Of a stretch of DNA of 64,000 bases, positions 6,941-15,986 are shown piece after piece. The notes below the pieces were generated by a model that did not search any database, had not been told where the DNA came from, and was given only the letters and a program-made list of their open reading frames with translations. Made by a program: the position numbers and the translations under genes. Position 1 is the stretch's first letter. Each line of letters opens with the position of its first letter. The DNA comes from Zunongwangia sp. HGR-M22 (GTDB lineage Bacteria; Bacteroidota; Bacteroidia; Flavobacteriales; Flavobacteriaceae): NCBI RefSeq assembly GCF_027594425.1, contig NZ_CP115159.1, forward strand, positions 1,911,001-1,975,000. The letters run 5' to 3'.

Positions 6941-8473
6941 ATGCTTAGCATCAAAGCACCATTAAAATTAAGCGATTTTCAACTTATTTTATTTGAAAAT
7001 CAACAACTTGAAATTTCGGAAGAAGTTTTCGAGAAAGCAACAAGTTCATTTTCTTTCCTACAGGATTTCGCAAAGGATAAAGTCATTTATGGTGTAAATA
7101 CGGGTTTTGGACCAATGGCGCAATACAAAATAAAGGATGAGGATCGTTTGCAGTTGCAATACAATCTTATTAGAAGTCATGCTTCTGGAACAGGAAAAGC
7201 TATGGATCCTTTGTATGTAAAAGCTTCTATGGTCGCGCGTTTAAATTCGCTTTCCTTAGGATATTCTGGTGTAAACAAGTCGGTTTTGGAGAGCATGCAA
7301 CAATTGATAAATCATGATGTAACGCCTCTCATTTTTGAACATGGCGGAGTAGGAGCATCTGGAGATTTAGTACAATTGGCACATTTGGCTTTAGTATTGA
7401 TTGGTGAAGGAGAAGTATTTTATAGAGGAGAGCGAAAAGCTGCAAAATCGGTTTTTAACAAATTGAGTATAAAACCCATTGAAGTTAAATTACGTGAAGG
7501 TTTAGCCTTGATTAACGGAACTTCAGTAATGACAGGAATTGGGATTGTGAACTTAATTTATGCAAAACGTTTGTTAGAATGGTCGATTTGTTGCTCTTCT
7601 ATAATTAATGAGATAGTTTGTGCGTATTCCGATCATTATTCTTCAGAATTAAATAGCTCTAAACTTCATGAGAGTCAGCATAAGGTGGCTGCAATGATGC
7701 AGGAGCATTTAAAAGATAGTAAGCGAATTAAAAATCGTCAAGATCACTTATATCGAGAAACGTCAACTTCAGAAGAAGTTTTTTCAGAAAAAGTTCAAGA
7801 ATATTATAGTTTGCGTTGCATTCCGCAGATTTTAGGTCCGGTTTTAGATACTATAAATTCCGCAGAAAATATTTTAATGGACGAAGTGAATTCTGCTAAT
7901 GATAATCCTATTGTGAGCGTAGAAAAACAGATGGTCTATCACGGTGGCAATTTCCATGGAGATTTTATTTCTTTGGAAATGGATAAACTAAAGCTGGTAA
8001 TTACCCGTTTATCGATGTTAAGCGAGCGCCAATTAAATTATTTATTAAATAGCAAATTAAATGAAATTCTTCCGCCATTTGTGAATTTGGGAAAATTAGG
8101 ACTTAATTTTGGTTTGCAGGGAGCACAATTTTCAGCAGTTTCAACCACGGCAGAAAATCAAACACTATCCAATAGTATGTATGTGCACAGTATTCCCAAT
8201 AATAACGATAATCAGGATATTGTAAGTATGGGAACCAACGCAGCCAATATAACTAAAACGGTGATCGATAATGCCTATCAGGTGCTAGCCGTACAAATGA
8301 TGGCGATTATTCAGGGAATGAAGCATATCGATAATTTGGATAGCTTTAGTACCAAGTCTAAGGAGATTTTCGAAAAATTTAATGATAAATTCCATCTGGA
8401 AAAAGAAGACTTTCCATTATATAACTCTATTGAAGATATAACGAAATCTTTGAAAGAAAACGATGCTTATTAA
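6941..8473 (+). CDS. Tyrosine ammonia-lyase (HAL/PAL/TAL family)
   Basis: A 510-residue aromatic amino acid ammonia-lyase. The Ala139-Ser140-Gly141 triad in GGVGASGDL cyclises to the MIO cofactor. The catalytic Tyr is Y50 in VIYGVNTGFG, and conserved NSANDNPI and YSLRCIPQILGP segments follow. The substrate-selectivity site reads RSH (78-80) in the context NLIRSHASGTG. By recollection, without alignment, this context and much of the sequence closely resemble the characterised tyrosine ammonia-lyase of Flavobacterium johnsoniae. I therefore infer that tyrosine is deaminated to 4-coumarate, the starter of aryl polyene/flexirubin chains, and that this is not histidine catabolism. No other hut genes are nearby. 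It is the first gene of the plus-strand run, and its stop is immediately followed by the next ATG. Confidence 0.88.
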   Translation: MLSIKAPLKLSDFQLILFENQQLEISEEVFEKATSSFSFLQDFAKDKVIYGVNTGFGPMAQYKIKDEDRLQLQYNLIRSHASGTGKAMDPLYVKASMVARLNSLSLGYSGVNKSVLESMQQLINHDVTPLIFEHGGVGASGDLVQLAHLALVLIGEGEVFYRGERKAAKSVFNKLSIKPIEVKLREGLALINGTSVMTGIGIVNLIYAKRLLEWSICCSSIINEIVCAYSDHYSSELNSSKLHESQHKVAAMMQEHLKDSKRIKNRQDHLYRETSTSEEVFSEKVQEYYSLRCIPQILGPVLDTINSAENILMDEVNSANDNPIVSVEKQMVYHGGNFHGDFISLEMDKLKLVITRLSMLSERQLNYLLNSKLNEILPPFVNLGKLGLNFGLQGAQFSAVSTTAENQTLSNSMYVHSIPNNNDNQDIVSMGTNAANITKTVIDNAYQVLAVQMMAIIQGMKHIDNLDSFSTKSKEIFEKFNDKFHLEKEDFPLYNSIEDITKSLKENDAY

Positions 8474-9205
8474 ATGAAATACGCTTTAGTTACAGGAGGT
8501 TCACGAGGAATAGGAAAAGCAATTGCTATGAAACTGGCAGTAGATCTTGAGTATGATATTTTACTGAATTATCATTCGAATACCGAGGCTGCGGAAGAAA
8601 CCGCTAAACTTATTACAGATCTAGGCGCAAACTGTGAGCTTTTAAAATTTGATGTAGCCAATCCTGAAGCAACCAAAAAAGCCATTGAAAATTGGCAAAT
8701 ATCGAATCCAGATGCCGTGGTAGAGGTTGTGGTAAATAATGCCGGGATTACTAAAGATGGCTTATTTATGTGGATGGGAGAAGAAGATTGGAGTTCGGTG
8801 ATTAATACTTCGCTTAATGGATTTTACAATGTAACTCAGCAATTCATAAAAGGCATGCTTCAAAAACGATATGGCAGAATTATCAATATCGTTTCTTTAT
8901 CTGGTGTGAAAGGTAATCCTGGGCAGGTGAATTATTCTGCTGCAAAAGGAGCAGTAATTTCAGCAACAAAGGCGTTAGCACAAGAAATCGGAAAACGAAA
9001 AGTAACGGTAAATGCGGTAGCTCCCGGATTTATTGAATCTGATATGACGTCAGATTTTGATGAAAAAACGCTAAAAATAATGATTCCGATGCAGCGTTTC
9101 GGTCATGCTGAAGAGGTTGCCGATTTAGTTAGTTTTTTGGCTTCAAAAAAAGCGTCGTATATCACGGGAGAAGTTATAAACATTAATGGCGGTTTATATT
9201 CTTAA
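8474..9205 (+). CDS. 3-ketoacyl-ACP reductase (FabG-like SDR)
   Basis: A 243-residue classical short-chain dehydrogenase. The nucleotide-binding motif is TGGSRGIG (7-14), followed by NNAG (88-91), Ser at 141/143 and the catalytic Tyr154-Lys158 in YSAAK. It ends in the FabG-like ITGEVININGG. Role in the locus: NADPH reduction of the beta-keto group after each condensation, preparing for the dehydration that makes the polyene. The ATG directly abuts the stop of the ammonia-lyase, so the two are certainly co-transcribed and probably translationally coupled. A housekeeping fabG is expected elsewhere in the genome. Confidence 0.9.
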   Translation: MKYALVTGGSRGIGKAIAMKLAVDLEYDILLNYHSNTEAAEETAKLITDLGANCELLKFDVANPEATKKAIENWQISNPDAVVEVVVNNAGITKDGLFMWMGEEDWSSVINTSLNGFYNVTQQFIKGMLQKRYGRIINIVSLSGVKGNPGQVNYSAAKGAVISATKALAQEIGKRKVTVNAVAPGFIESDMTSDFDEKTLKIMIPMQRFGHAEEVADLVSFLASKKASYITGEVININGGLYS

Positions 9206-9208
9206 GTT

Positions 9209-10087
9209 ATGGCCGGCTGGAGTGGAAAATCGAGAGGTACACTTTTTACTATTCGAATTTATGTTTTTATAATTCGGAAGATTGGTTTATACCCGGCATA
9301 TTTTTTACTTGCGTTTATTACTTTTTATTTTTTACTTTTTGCTCCTAAATCTTTTAAAAGTATCTATTATTACTTCCGAAGAAGACATGGTTATAATTTC
9401 TTTAAATCAATATTCAATATTTATAAAACCTATTTTGAGTACGGGAAAGTGCAGCTAGACCGTGTTTTAATCACCGGCGGAGCGAAAGACCGTTATAGAT
9501 TTAAGTTCGACGGGATTAAGCATATTCAAAACCTTCAGGAACAAAATAGGGGCGGAATTCTATTAACTGCGCATATCGGTAATTTTAACCTAGCGAAACA
9601 TTTTTTTGATCAAAAGCACGGCCAAACCAAAATTAATCTTGTAATTAGTGATTTTGAGCATGAAAATATCAAAAATTACATGGAATCGGTTACCGGAAAA
9701 TCAGAAGTAAAACTGATTGTGCTACAAAAAGATTTATCTCATATCTTTAAAATGAATGAAGCGCTAAAAAATAATGAACTGCTAGTTTTTGCTGCCGATC
9801 GTTACATGGAAGAAGTGAAAACCTGGAAAGCCGATTTTCTGGGAGCCATGGCACAATTTCCGCAGGGACCTTTTAAACTGGCAGTTCGCAACAATATTCC
9901 TGTATTATTTGTACATATTATGCGAGAGCAGAGTTATGAGTATCATTTCTATGCGAGACCTTATATTCCGCAAAAAAATACACCAAAAGAACTTTTAAAA
10001 GCGTATCTTGAAAATCTAGAAAAAATGGTTAAAAAATATCCACACCAGTGGTATAATTTTTATGACTATTGGAAAGATTTCAGCTAA
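9209..10087 (+). CDS. LpxL/HtrB-like lysophospholipid acyltransferase
   Basis: A 292-residue membrane-anchored acyltransferase with one hydrophobic N-terminal segment (about 26-45). The catalytic block is AHIGNFNLAKH with His122; the acidic residue usual in HxxNxE/D-type LpxL enzymes is Asn here. A second conserved region is AADRYMEE...FPQGPFKLAVRNNIPVLFV. Known: this family transfers acyl chains from ACP to lipid A or glycerolipid acceptors at the inner face of the cytoplasmic membrane. In an aryl-polyene locus it most likely loads the finished polyene onto a lipid anchor. It starts 3 bases after the reductase stop. Confidence 0.8.
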   Translation: MAGWSGKSRGTLFTIRIYVFIIRKIGLYPAYFLLAFITFYFLLFAPKSFKSIYYYFRRRHGYNFFKSIFNIYKTYFEYGKVQLDRVLITGGAKDRYRFKFDGIKHIQNLQEQNRGGILLTAHIGNFNLAKHFFDQKHGQTKINLVISDFEHENIKNYMESVTGKSEVKLIVLQKDLSHIFKMNEALKNNELLVFAADRYMEEVKTWKADFLGAMAQFPQGPFKLAVRNNIPVLFVHIMREQSYEYHFYARPYIPQKNTPKELLKAYLENLEKMVKKYPHQWYNFYDYWKDFS

Positions 10088-10096
10088 ACAATATTT

Positions 10097-10549
10097 ATGG
10101 CAGAAAATTTACTTCAGGCTCCAATTTTAGACCCACAGGAGATTATAAAACTTATTCCGCAAAAACCGCCTTTTGTAATGGTGGATAGCTTACATGATTA
10201 TACGGATCTTACCGGGATAACCGGTTTTTTAGTACCAAAAGATAATATTTTGGTAGATGACGACTGCATTTTTTCTGAACCGGGACTAATCGAACATATG
10301 GCACAAAGTATGTCTTTGCATCGTGGTTATCAAGGGTATATTGGCGGACTAACAAAACCGAAAACAGGTTTTATTGGTGCGATAAAATCGGTGGAGATTT
10401 ATCGACTTCCAAAAGTTGGGGAGAAGCTTACTACCTATGTTGAAATTTTGCATGAAGTAATGAATGTAACTTTGGTTACCGCTAAAACTTTAGATGAAAA
10501 CGACCAGGTTATTGCTATTTCAGAAATGAAAACCGTAACCGTAGATTAA
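10097..10549 (+). CDS. Hotdog-fold 3-hydroxyacyl-ACP dehydratase, atypical active site
   Basis: A 150-residue single hotdog domain related to FabZ. The signature strand reads LIPQKPPFVMVD, where FabZ has PHRxPF, so the usual catalytic His is Gln22. The second half of the site, EPGLIEHMAQS, keeps the Glu (E66) with a neighbouring His67. Role by position: dehydration of beta-hydroxyacyl-ACP intermediates. Because of the His-to-Gln change it may instead depend on a partner, for example the second hotdog protein at 16715. It starts 9 bases after the acyltransferase stop. Confidence 0.75.
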   Translation: MAENLLQAPILDPQEIIKLIPQKPPFVMVDSLHDYTDLTGITGFLVPKDNILVDDDCIFSEPGLIEHMAQSMSLHRGYQGYIGGLTKPKTGFIGAIKSVEIYRLPKVGEKLTTYVEILHEVMNVTLVTAKTLDENDQVIAISEMKTVTVD

Positions 10550-10567
10550 TTCTTGAATTTTTTTAAG

Positions 10568-10984
10568 ATGAATAAAGAGTTATCCAAACAGTTACAATTA
10601 CAGGTGCGTTTTAGCGAATGCGATTCTTTGCAAATTGTATGGCATGGTAATTATTTAAAATATTTTGAAGAAGGTAGAGAAGATTTTGGCCGAAAACACG
10701 GTATTTCTTATTCAGATTCAAAGGCAAATGGATTTGCCACGCCAATAGTAAAATCATCTTGTGAGCATAAATTACCACTAAATTATGGTGATCAATTTAC
10801 AGTGGAAACCACTTTTGTAAATACCGATGCAGCAAAGATAATTTATAACTATCGCATTTTTAAAGCGGAAGAATTAATTTGTACCGGCGAGACTATTCAG
10901 GTTTTTATCGATAAAAAAGGAGAATTAGTGCTGAATAATCCTTCCTTTTTTCTAGATTGGAAAAAGAAAATGAAGTTGATTTAA
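10568..10984 (+). CDS. 4HBT-type acyl-ACP/acyl-CoA thioesterase
   Basis: About 138 residues with a hotdog fold of the YbgC/4-hydroxybenzoyl-CoA thioesterase type. The catalytic Asp19 sits in FSECDSLQIVWHGNYLKYFEEGRE, which matches the family pattern D..G.V.H.NY...FE..RE. The frame also extends to a TTG at 10553, but the ATG at 10568 gives the normal family length. Role: release or editing of acyl chains in the polyene pathway. Its stop overlaps the next gene's ATG (TAATG), a sign of coupling. Confidence 0.82.
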   Translation: MNKELSKQLQLQVRFSECDSLQIVWHGNYLKYFEEGREDFGRKHGISYSDSKANGFATPIVKSSCEHKLPLNYGDQFTVETTFVNTDAAKIIYNYRIFKAEELICTGETIQVFIDKKGELVLNNPSFFLDWKKKMKLI

Positions 10985-12144
10985 TGAATAACCTTTACCT
11001 ACATGATGATTGCATAATTTCTCCACTTGGCTTTACCACTTTAGAAAATTTAGAGAAGCTGAGAAATGGTACAACTGGTCTAAAGCAATGCGCCACTAAT
11101 ATATATTTAGATTCACCAATTTGTGCTGGGATTATTGATGCAGACAATTTATCTAAGGTGTTTTCTAAAATTGGCAATCCAGAAGATTTTACCAAGCTAG
11201 AGCAAATGATGCTACTCGCTATTCAGGAGATATTAAACAAAAATCCGGATTTTGACAGAAATCAAAACGGACTCATAATCTCGACCACCAAAGGAAATGT
11301 TCATCTTTTGGAAGATTTACTAGGTTTTGAAGAAGAGCGCATATTATTATCAAAATTGGATGAAATCATCAAAGATTTCTTCGGTTTTAAACAGAAACCA
11401 ATTGTGGTTTCAAATGCTTGTATTTCTGGAGGGTTGGCATTATCTGTTGCAAAGAAAATGATTAGTGTTGGTCAATTTTCAGAAGCGATTGTGGTAGGTG
11501 GCGATATGTTATCTAAATTTATAGTTTCTGGTTTTAACTCTTTTCAGGCGCTAAGTGATACCGCGTGTAAACCTTTTTCTAAAGATCGTAATGGTATAAA
11601 TCTAGGCGAAGCTGCTGCTGCAGTGTTGGTAAGTGATAGCAAAAAAGCACATTCAAATTGTATAAATTTGGTAGGAGATGCTTCAGCGAATGATGCTAAC
11701 CATATCTCAGGACCATCAAGAACCGGTGAAGGTTTGCATAAAAGCATTCAAAATTCGCTAAAAGAAGCCAATATTTCTTCCGAAGTTATAAACGCGATTT
11801 CTACTCATGGTACCGCAACAGTTTATAATGACGAGATGGAGGCTATAGCGGTCTCAAGAAATAATTTAACCGAAATTCCCTTAAATAGTATCAAAGGATA
11901 TTATGGGCATACTTTAGGAGCTTCAGCTTTAATAGAATCCATTGTTTGTAAACATATGATGCTGAATAACGAGATCTATCCAAGTTTGAATTTTACTCAG
12001 TTAGGCGTTTCAGAAAAAATAAATGTAGTAACCCAATATCAAAATTCAGTGCCTATCGAATATATGCTGAAAACAGCATCGGGTTTTGGTGGCTGCAATT
12101 TGGCGATGATTTTTAAAAAAGAAGCAGGAAATGGCGAATCTTAA
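10984..12144 (+). CDS. Beta-ketoacyl-ACP synthase (KS, active-site complete)
   Basis: About 386 residues with the thiolase fold of KAS I/II. The catalytic triad is complete: Cys146 in SNACISGG, His275 in STHGTATVYND and His309 in GYYGHTLGAS. The frame can be read back to 10957, but the ATG at 10984, overlapping the previous stop, is the better start. It probably carries out decarboxylative condensation of malonyl-ACP with the growing aryl-polyenoyl chain. It is one of two active KS enzymes in this locus, and the two may divide starter condensation and elongation. The next gene overlaps its end by 14 bases. Confidence 0.88.
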   Translation: MNNLYLHDDCIISPLGFTTLENLEKLRNGTTGLKQCATNIYLDSPICAGIIDADNLSKVFSKIGNPEDFTKLEQMMLLAIQEILNKNPDFDRNQNGLIISTTKGNVHLLEDLLGFEEERILLSKLDEIIKDFFGFKQKPIVVSNACISGGLALSVAKKMISVGQFSEAIVVGGDMLSKFIVSGFNSFQALSDTACKPFSKDRNGINLGEAAAAVLVSDSKKAHSNCINLVGDASANDANHISGPSRTGEGLHKSIQNSLKEANISSEVINAISTHGTATVYNDEMEAIAVSRNNLTEIPLNSIKGYYGHTLGASALIESIVCKHMMLNNEIYPSLNFTQLGVSEKINVVTQYQNSVPIEYMLKTASGFGGCNLAMIFKKEAGNGES

Positions 12145-12727
12145 ATTAGAACATTGGGTACGTATCAAAAACGGAAAGATAATTTGCGACGGTGAAATTG
12201 TTTTTTCCTCGGAAGAAGGAACTGGTAAATTTATCAAAACTGCTTTTAAATTCCTGGAAATCAAATATCCAAAATTCCATAAAATGGATCGACTTTCTAA
12301 AATTGGATTTATAGCTTCAGCAATATTAGCAAATAAAACCAAGTTTGATGAAGATACTGCCTTAATCTTTAGCAATCAAAGTTCTAGTTTAGAGAGTGAT
12401 AAAAAATATCAAAAATCAATCAAAGAGTTTCCTTCGCCTGCACTTTTTGTGTATACGCTACCAAATATCGTTTTGGGAGAAATTAGCATCTATTTTAATC
12501 TGAAAAGTGAAAATGCGTTTTTTATTGAAGATCAGTTCAATGCAAATTTATTATTGAAATATTCTGAGCAATTAATTGAAACTGAAAAAGCAGAAAAAGT
12601 GGTTTGTGGTTGGTTAAACTTGCAAAACGATGAATATGATGTATTTTTGTGGCTAAATTCGAATGCTCCGAAAGCTGAAATTTTAGAACCACAAATAAGG
12701 AAAATATACGATGCCGATTATGACTGA
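12131..12727 (+). CDS. KS N-terminal-domain-like protein without catalytic residues
   Basis: A 198-residue protein resembling the short beta-ketoacyl-synthase N-terminal-like family (PF13723 type) found in aryl-polyene and flexirubin clusters. The segment IFSNQSSSLESDKKYQKS followed by a stretch around SPALFVYTLPNIVLGEI is typical of that group. There is no Cys where a KS would have it (TLPNIVLGE) and no distal His pair, so it cannot condense on its own. It may be a structural partner of one of the KS proteins. It overlaps the KS before it by 14 bases and the ACP after it by 17 bases. Confidence 0.65.
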   Translation: MANLKLEHWVRIKNGKIICDGEIVFSSEEGTGKFIKTAFKFLEIKYPKFHKMDRLSKIGFIASAILANKTKFDEDTALIFSNQSSSLESDKKYQKSIKEFPSPALFVYTLPNIVLGEISIYFNLKSENAFFIEDQFNANLLLKYSEQLIETEKAEKVVCGWLNLQNDEYDVFLWLNSNAPKAEILEPQIRKIYDADYD

Positions 12728-12977
12728 TTTGCATACCGAGTTAAAAGCCAGTATAATAGAACAGCTGAACCTGGAAGATATGGAGGTTAGCGATATAGAA
12801 AATGACGAGCCTTTATTTGGTGATGGTCTCGGTTTAGATTCCATCGATGCGTTAGAATTAATCGTTTTATTAGAAAAAGACTACGGAATAAAGCTTACCG
12901 ATCCTCAAAAAAGTAGGGAGATTTTTGAAAGTATCAATAAAATGGCCGATTTTATTGAAGCGAATCGTACAAAATAA
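12711..12977 (+). CDS. Acyl carrier protein of the polyene pathway
   Basis: An 88-residue acidic four-helix protein. The phosphopantetheine attachment motif is GLDSIDALEL with Ser44. Hydrophobic helix II, IDALELIVLLEKDYGI, is the docking surface. ATGs at 12711 and 12720 are both possible. The gene overlaps the preceding frame by 17 bases and precedes the second KS by 3 bases. It is the only ACP in the window, so it presumably carries every intermediate here. Proteobacterial aryl-polyene loci use two ACPs, so another carrier may be encoded elsewhere. Confidence 0.92.
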   Translation: MPIMTDLHTELKASIIEQLNLEDMEVSDIENDEPLFGDGLGLDSIDALELIVLLEKDYGIKLTDPQKSREIFESINKMADFIEANRTK

Positions 12978-12980
12978 TTT

Positions 12981-14162
12981 ATGACCAGGAGCGTAGCGGT
13001 AACAGGAATTGGGATCCTTTCTTCTATAGGAAGAAATGTAGAAGAAAACCATAGCGCGCTCGTTCAGGGAAAACACGGACTTTCAAATCCTGAGATTTTA
13101 GACACTATTCATCGAAATTTGCCAATTGGCGAGATCAAATCTTCAAATAATGATCTTGCTGAAATGCTGGATTTGGATAAAAATCATGCATTTACCAGAG
13201 CAGCTCTTTTGGGAACGCTAGCTTTAAAGGAAGCAGTGAAAGCTTCTGGAATAAATGATTTCACCAATATTGGATTTGTAAATGGTACAAGCGTTGGTGG
13301 GATGGATATGACCGAACGTTTTTATCGAGATTATGAAAAAGATGGTACCAATCTCCGTTTTATCCAGGCACAGCATCCAGGGTTTACCACCGAGCAAATT
13401 GCAAATTACTTTGGGATTAATGCTTACGTTACAACAATAAGTACCGCATGTTCGTCGGCAGCAAATGCCATTATGATGGGCGCGAGACTTATAAGATCTG
13501 GTTGTCTAGATAAAGTAATTGTGGGCGGCACCGATTGCCTTTCTCGCTTTACGTTAAATGGTTTTAATTCTTTAAAAATTTATTCTGAAGATTTCCCGAA
13601 ACCTTTTGATAAAGATCGACAGGGGTTGAATTTGGGAGAAGCTGCTGCTTATTTAGTCTTAGAATCTGCAGCTTCAGTACAGAATAAAGAAATCTTGGGC
13701 TATGTTTCTGGTTATGGCAATGCTAATGACGCCTTTCATCAAACAGCATCTTCAGAGAACGGTGAAGGTGCCTATCTAGCCATGCAAAAGGCGTTGAAAA
13801 CGGCCAATCTTAATCCGCATCACATAGAATATATTAATGCACATGGTACGGCGACGCTAAACAACGACCTTTCTGAAAGTAGAGCGTTGATAAGAACTTT
13901 TAAAGAAATGCCGGCTTTTAGTAGTACCAAATCTTTTACAGGCCATACGCTCGCTGCTGCCGGAGCAATCGAAGCGGTCTTTAGTTTGCTGGCCCTAAAA
14001 AACCAAGAAATTTATCCTAATCTTAATTTTGAATCACAGATAAAGGATACCAAACTAGAACCGGTTACTCAGCTTAAAACCGCAAATATCGAGCATGTTT
14101 TATCTAATTCTTTTGGTTTCGGAGGAAATTGTACTTCTTTAATCTTCAGTAAAAATGGATAG
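12981..14162 (+). CDS. Beta-ketoacyl-ACP synthase II-like (FabF-type)
   Basis: 393 residues, closer to canonical FabF than the KS at 10984. It starts RSVAVTGIGILSSIG. The triad is complete: Cys157 in STACSSAAN, His288 in NAHGTATLNND and His322 in SFTGHTLAAAGA. It is presumably the chain-extending KS that pairs with the inactive KS-like protein encoded immediately downstream, whose ATG overlaps its 3' end by 8 bases. That KS plus CLF gene order is the hallmark of type II polyketide systems. Confidence 0.9.
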   Translation: MTRSVAVTGIGILSSIGRNVEENHSALVQGKHGLSNPEILDTIHRNLPIGEIKSSNNDLAEMLDLDKNHAFTRAALLGTLALKEAVKASGINDFTNIGFVNGTSVGGMDMTERFYRDYEKDGTNLRFIQAQHPGFTTEQIANYFGINAYVTTISTACSSAANAIMMGARLIRSGCLDKVIVGGTDCLSRFTLNGFNSLKIYSEDFPKPFDKDRQGLNLGEAAAYLVLESAASVQNKEILGYVSGYGNANDAFHQTASSENGEGAYLAMQKALKTANLNPHHIEYINAHGTATLNNDLSESRALIRTFKEMPAFSSTKSFTGHTLAAAGAIEAVFSLLALKNQEIYPNLNFESQIKDTKLEPVTQLKTANIEHVLSNSFGFGGNCTSLIFSKNG

Positions 14163-15219
14163 AAAGATTTACATAAACGGTGCTGCGAGTATATCTGCAC
14201 AAACTGAAGAAGAAATTTTTTTAGAAAATGCTAAGGTTTTTCAAGAAAACATCTTTCCTGCCAGAGAAGTAAATTATAAAGAGCACATCAAACCAATGAT
14301 GCTTCGGCGGATGTCCAAGGCCATTAAAATGGGATTGCTTACTGCAAAACAAGCACTAACAGAAGCTGGCATAGACATTCCAGACAGTATAATTGTAGGA
14401 ACCGGTGAGGGCTGTAAACAGGATACAGAAAAATTTTTGGAGAATATCTTAAATGAAAATGAACAATTTTTAACGCCTACTGCTTTTATCCAAAGCACAC
14501 ATAATACTGTTGGCGGACAGATTGCTCTAGATTTAAAGTGTAGCGGTTATAACATGACATACACTCAAAATAGTGCTTCATTCGAATCGGCATTAATTGA
14601 TGCTAAGCTTCAATTTACAGAAGATATGGAAACGCGCTGTGTTTTGGTTGGGGGAGTAGATGAACTTGCAAAAACCAGTACGCCATTTTATAATTTAGAT
14701 GGACAGCTAAAAGGAGGAAAAATAAATTCTTCGGAAGTATTAGAATCTCAATCGGGTGGCACGATAACTTCAGAAGGTGCTGCTTTCTTTTTGCTTTCAG
14801 AAATACGAACACAGAATTCTTATGCTGAAATTGTTGATTGTGCGATTTATCGGATAATTTCAGAAGATAAACTTACCGAAGAAATTAGCTGGTTTTTAAA
14901 GAAAAATGATCTTGATATTGAAGATCTTGATGTTGTAATTCTTGGTAATAATGGCGACTCAAGATATGATCATTATTATGATCAACTTCAAGGAGGAATT
15001 TTTAAAAATACGCTTCAGTTAGGTTATAAGCATTTGGTAGGCGATTATAATACGGTGACAGCATACGCGTGCTGGCTGGGTGCAGAAATTTTGAAAAGAA
15101 ATATAATTCCGCAGCAACTAAAATTGAATGCTATTTCAGTAAAAAAGCCAAAATCAATTTTAATTTATAATCAGTATCTTGGCAAAAATCATAGTTTAAC
15201 TTTGCTTCGAAGTCTTTGA
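14155..15219 (+). CDS. KS-like chain-length factor (inactive ketosynthase)
   Basis: 354 residues with a KS-like fold but a degenerate active site. The nucleophile region reads TQNSASFESAL, placing Ser140 where the KS has Cys, and the HGTAT and GHTLGA histidine motifs are absent. Known: in type II polyketide synthases the inactive KS-beta (chain-length factor) heterodimerises with the active KS and sets chain length. The 8-base overlap with the FabF-like gene supports 1:1 translation. The C-terminal region is shorter than in a standard KS. The stop overlaps the start of the deacetylase gene. Confidence 0.8.
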   Translation: MDRKIYINGAASISAQTEEEIFLENAKVFQENIFPAREVNYKEHIKPMMLRRMSKAIKMGLLTAKQALTEAGIDIPDSIIVGTGEGCKQDTEKFLENILNENEQFLTPTAFIQSTHNTVGGQIALDLKCSGYNMTYTQNSASFESALIDAKLQFTEDMETRCVLVGGVDELAKTSTPFYNLDGQLKGGKINSSEVLESQSGGTITSEGAAFFLLSEIRTQNSYAEIVDCAIYRIISEDKLTEEISWFLKKNDLDIEDLDVVILGNNGDSRYDHYYDQLQGGIFKNTLQLGYKHLVGDYNTVTAYACWLGAEILKRNIIPQQLKLNAISVKKPKSILIYNQYLGKNHSLTLLRSL

Positions 15220-15986
15220 AATTCCGTATTCTAAATTTCTTTATCTGGATTTTTTTAATTGCCGTGGCGATGTTTTGTGGTGTTAACGGACTTGCGCTTT
15301 GGCCTATTGCAGCTGCCGCAATTATATATCCTGTTTTTTTAATCACCATTTCTACAAATATCAGGTGGAATGTCTTCGTTAATGGATTTCATCATCAAGA
15401 AAATCATCCAAAAAAAGAGGTTTGTTTAAGCTTTGATGATGGCCCTACAAATGTTACACCAAAAATTTTAGACCTATTAGACAGATACGATGCTAAAGCT
15501 TGCTTTTTTTGTATTGGTGAGCAAATGGAAAAATATCCAGAAATTACGCAGGATATTATCGAAAGAGGACACATTATAGGAAATCATACCTATTCTCATA
15601 CTCGAAAGATGGGATTTCTTTCCTCTAAAAGTTTAGCAAGAGAGATTGATGCATGCAACATAGTAGCAAATGATATTACAGGTTTAAATCTCAATTTATT
15701 TAGACCACCTTTTGGGATTATTAATCCTAAAACTAAAAGTGCCTTAGATAAAACAGGGCATCTGGTTATTGGTTGGAATCTTAGAACATACGATGCTATT
15801 TTAAACGATAAGTCTAAAATTGTGAACCGTATAAAGCGAAAACTGAAACCCGGTGATGTGATTCTATTACATGATAATAAAGATCAAACACCTATAATAT
15901 TGGAACAATTGTTGTTGCATCTAAAATCAAACGGATATCGGGCAATTAGGCCAGATCAATTATTTAAAATCAATGCGTATAATTAG
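15216..15986 (+). CDS. Membrane-anchored NodB-type polysaccharide deacetylase
   Basis: 256 residues. Two N-terminal hydrophobic segments (about 8-23 and 28-47) anchor a NodB domain. The metal/catalytic motifs are SFDDGPTN (Asp74-Asp75), HTYSH (His124, His128) and RPPFG, with a C-terminal LLHD. Known: the family removes N-acetyl groups from amino sugars. Its place inside the pigment operon suggests that it deacetylates a sugar on the polyene-bearing lipid, possibly one added by the GT2 enzyme at 17158. The start is TTG, overlapping the preceding TGA; there is no upstream ATG in frame. Confidence 0.85.
   Translation: MKFRILNFFIWIFLIAVAMFCGVNGLALWPIAAAAIIYPVFLITISTNIRWNVFVNGFHHQENHPKKEVCLSFDDGPTNVTPKILDLLDRYDAKACFFCIGEQMEKYPEITQDIIERGHIIGNHTYSHTRKMGFLSSKSLAREIDACNIVANDITGLNLNLFRPPFGIINPKTKSALDKTGHLVIGWNLRTYDAILNDKSKIVNRIKRKLKPGDVILLHDNKDQTPIILEQLLLHLKSNGYRAIRPDQLFKINAYN

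Noticed and set aside
6941-8473. Histidine utilisation (hutH) gene
   Set aside because: Family membership is right, but there is no hutU/hutI/hutG nearby. The sequence context and the polyene operon point to tyrosine ammonia-lyase.
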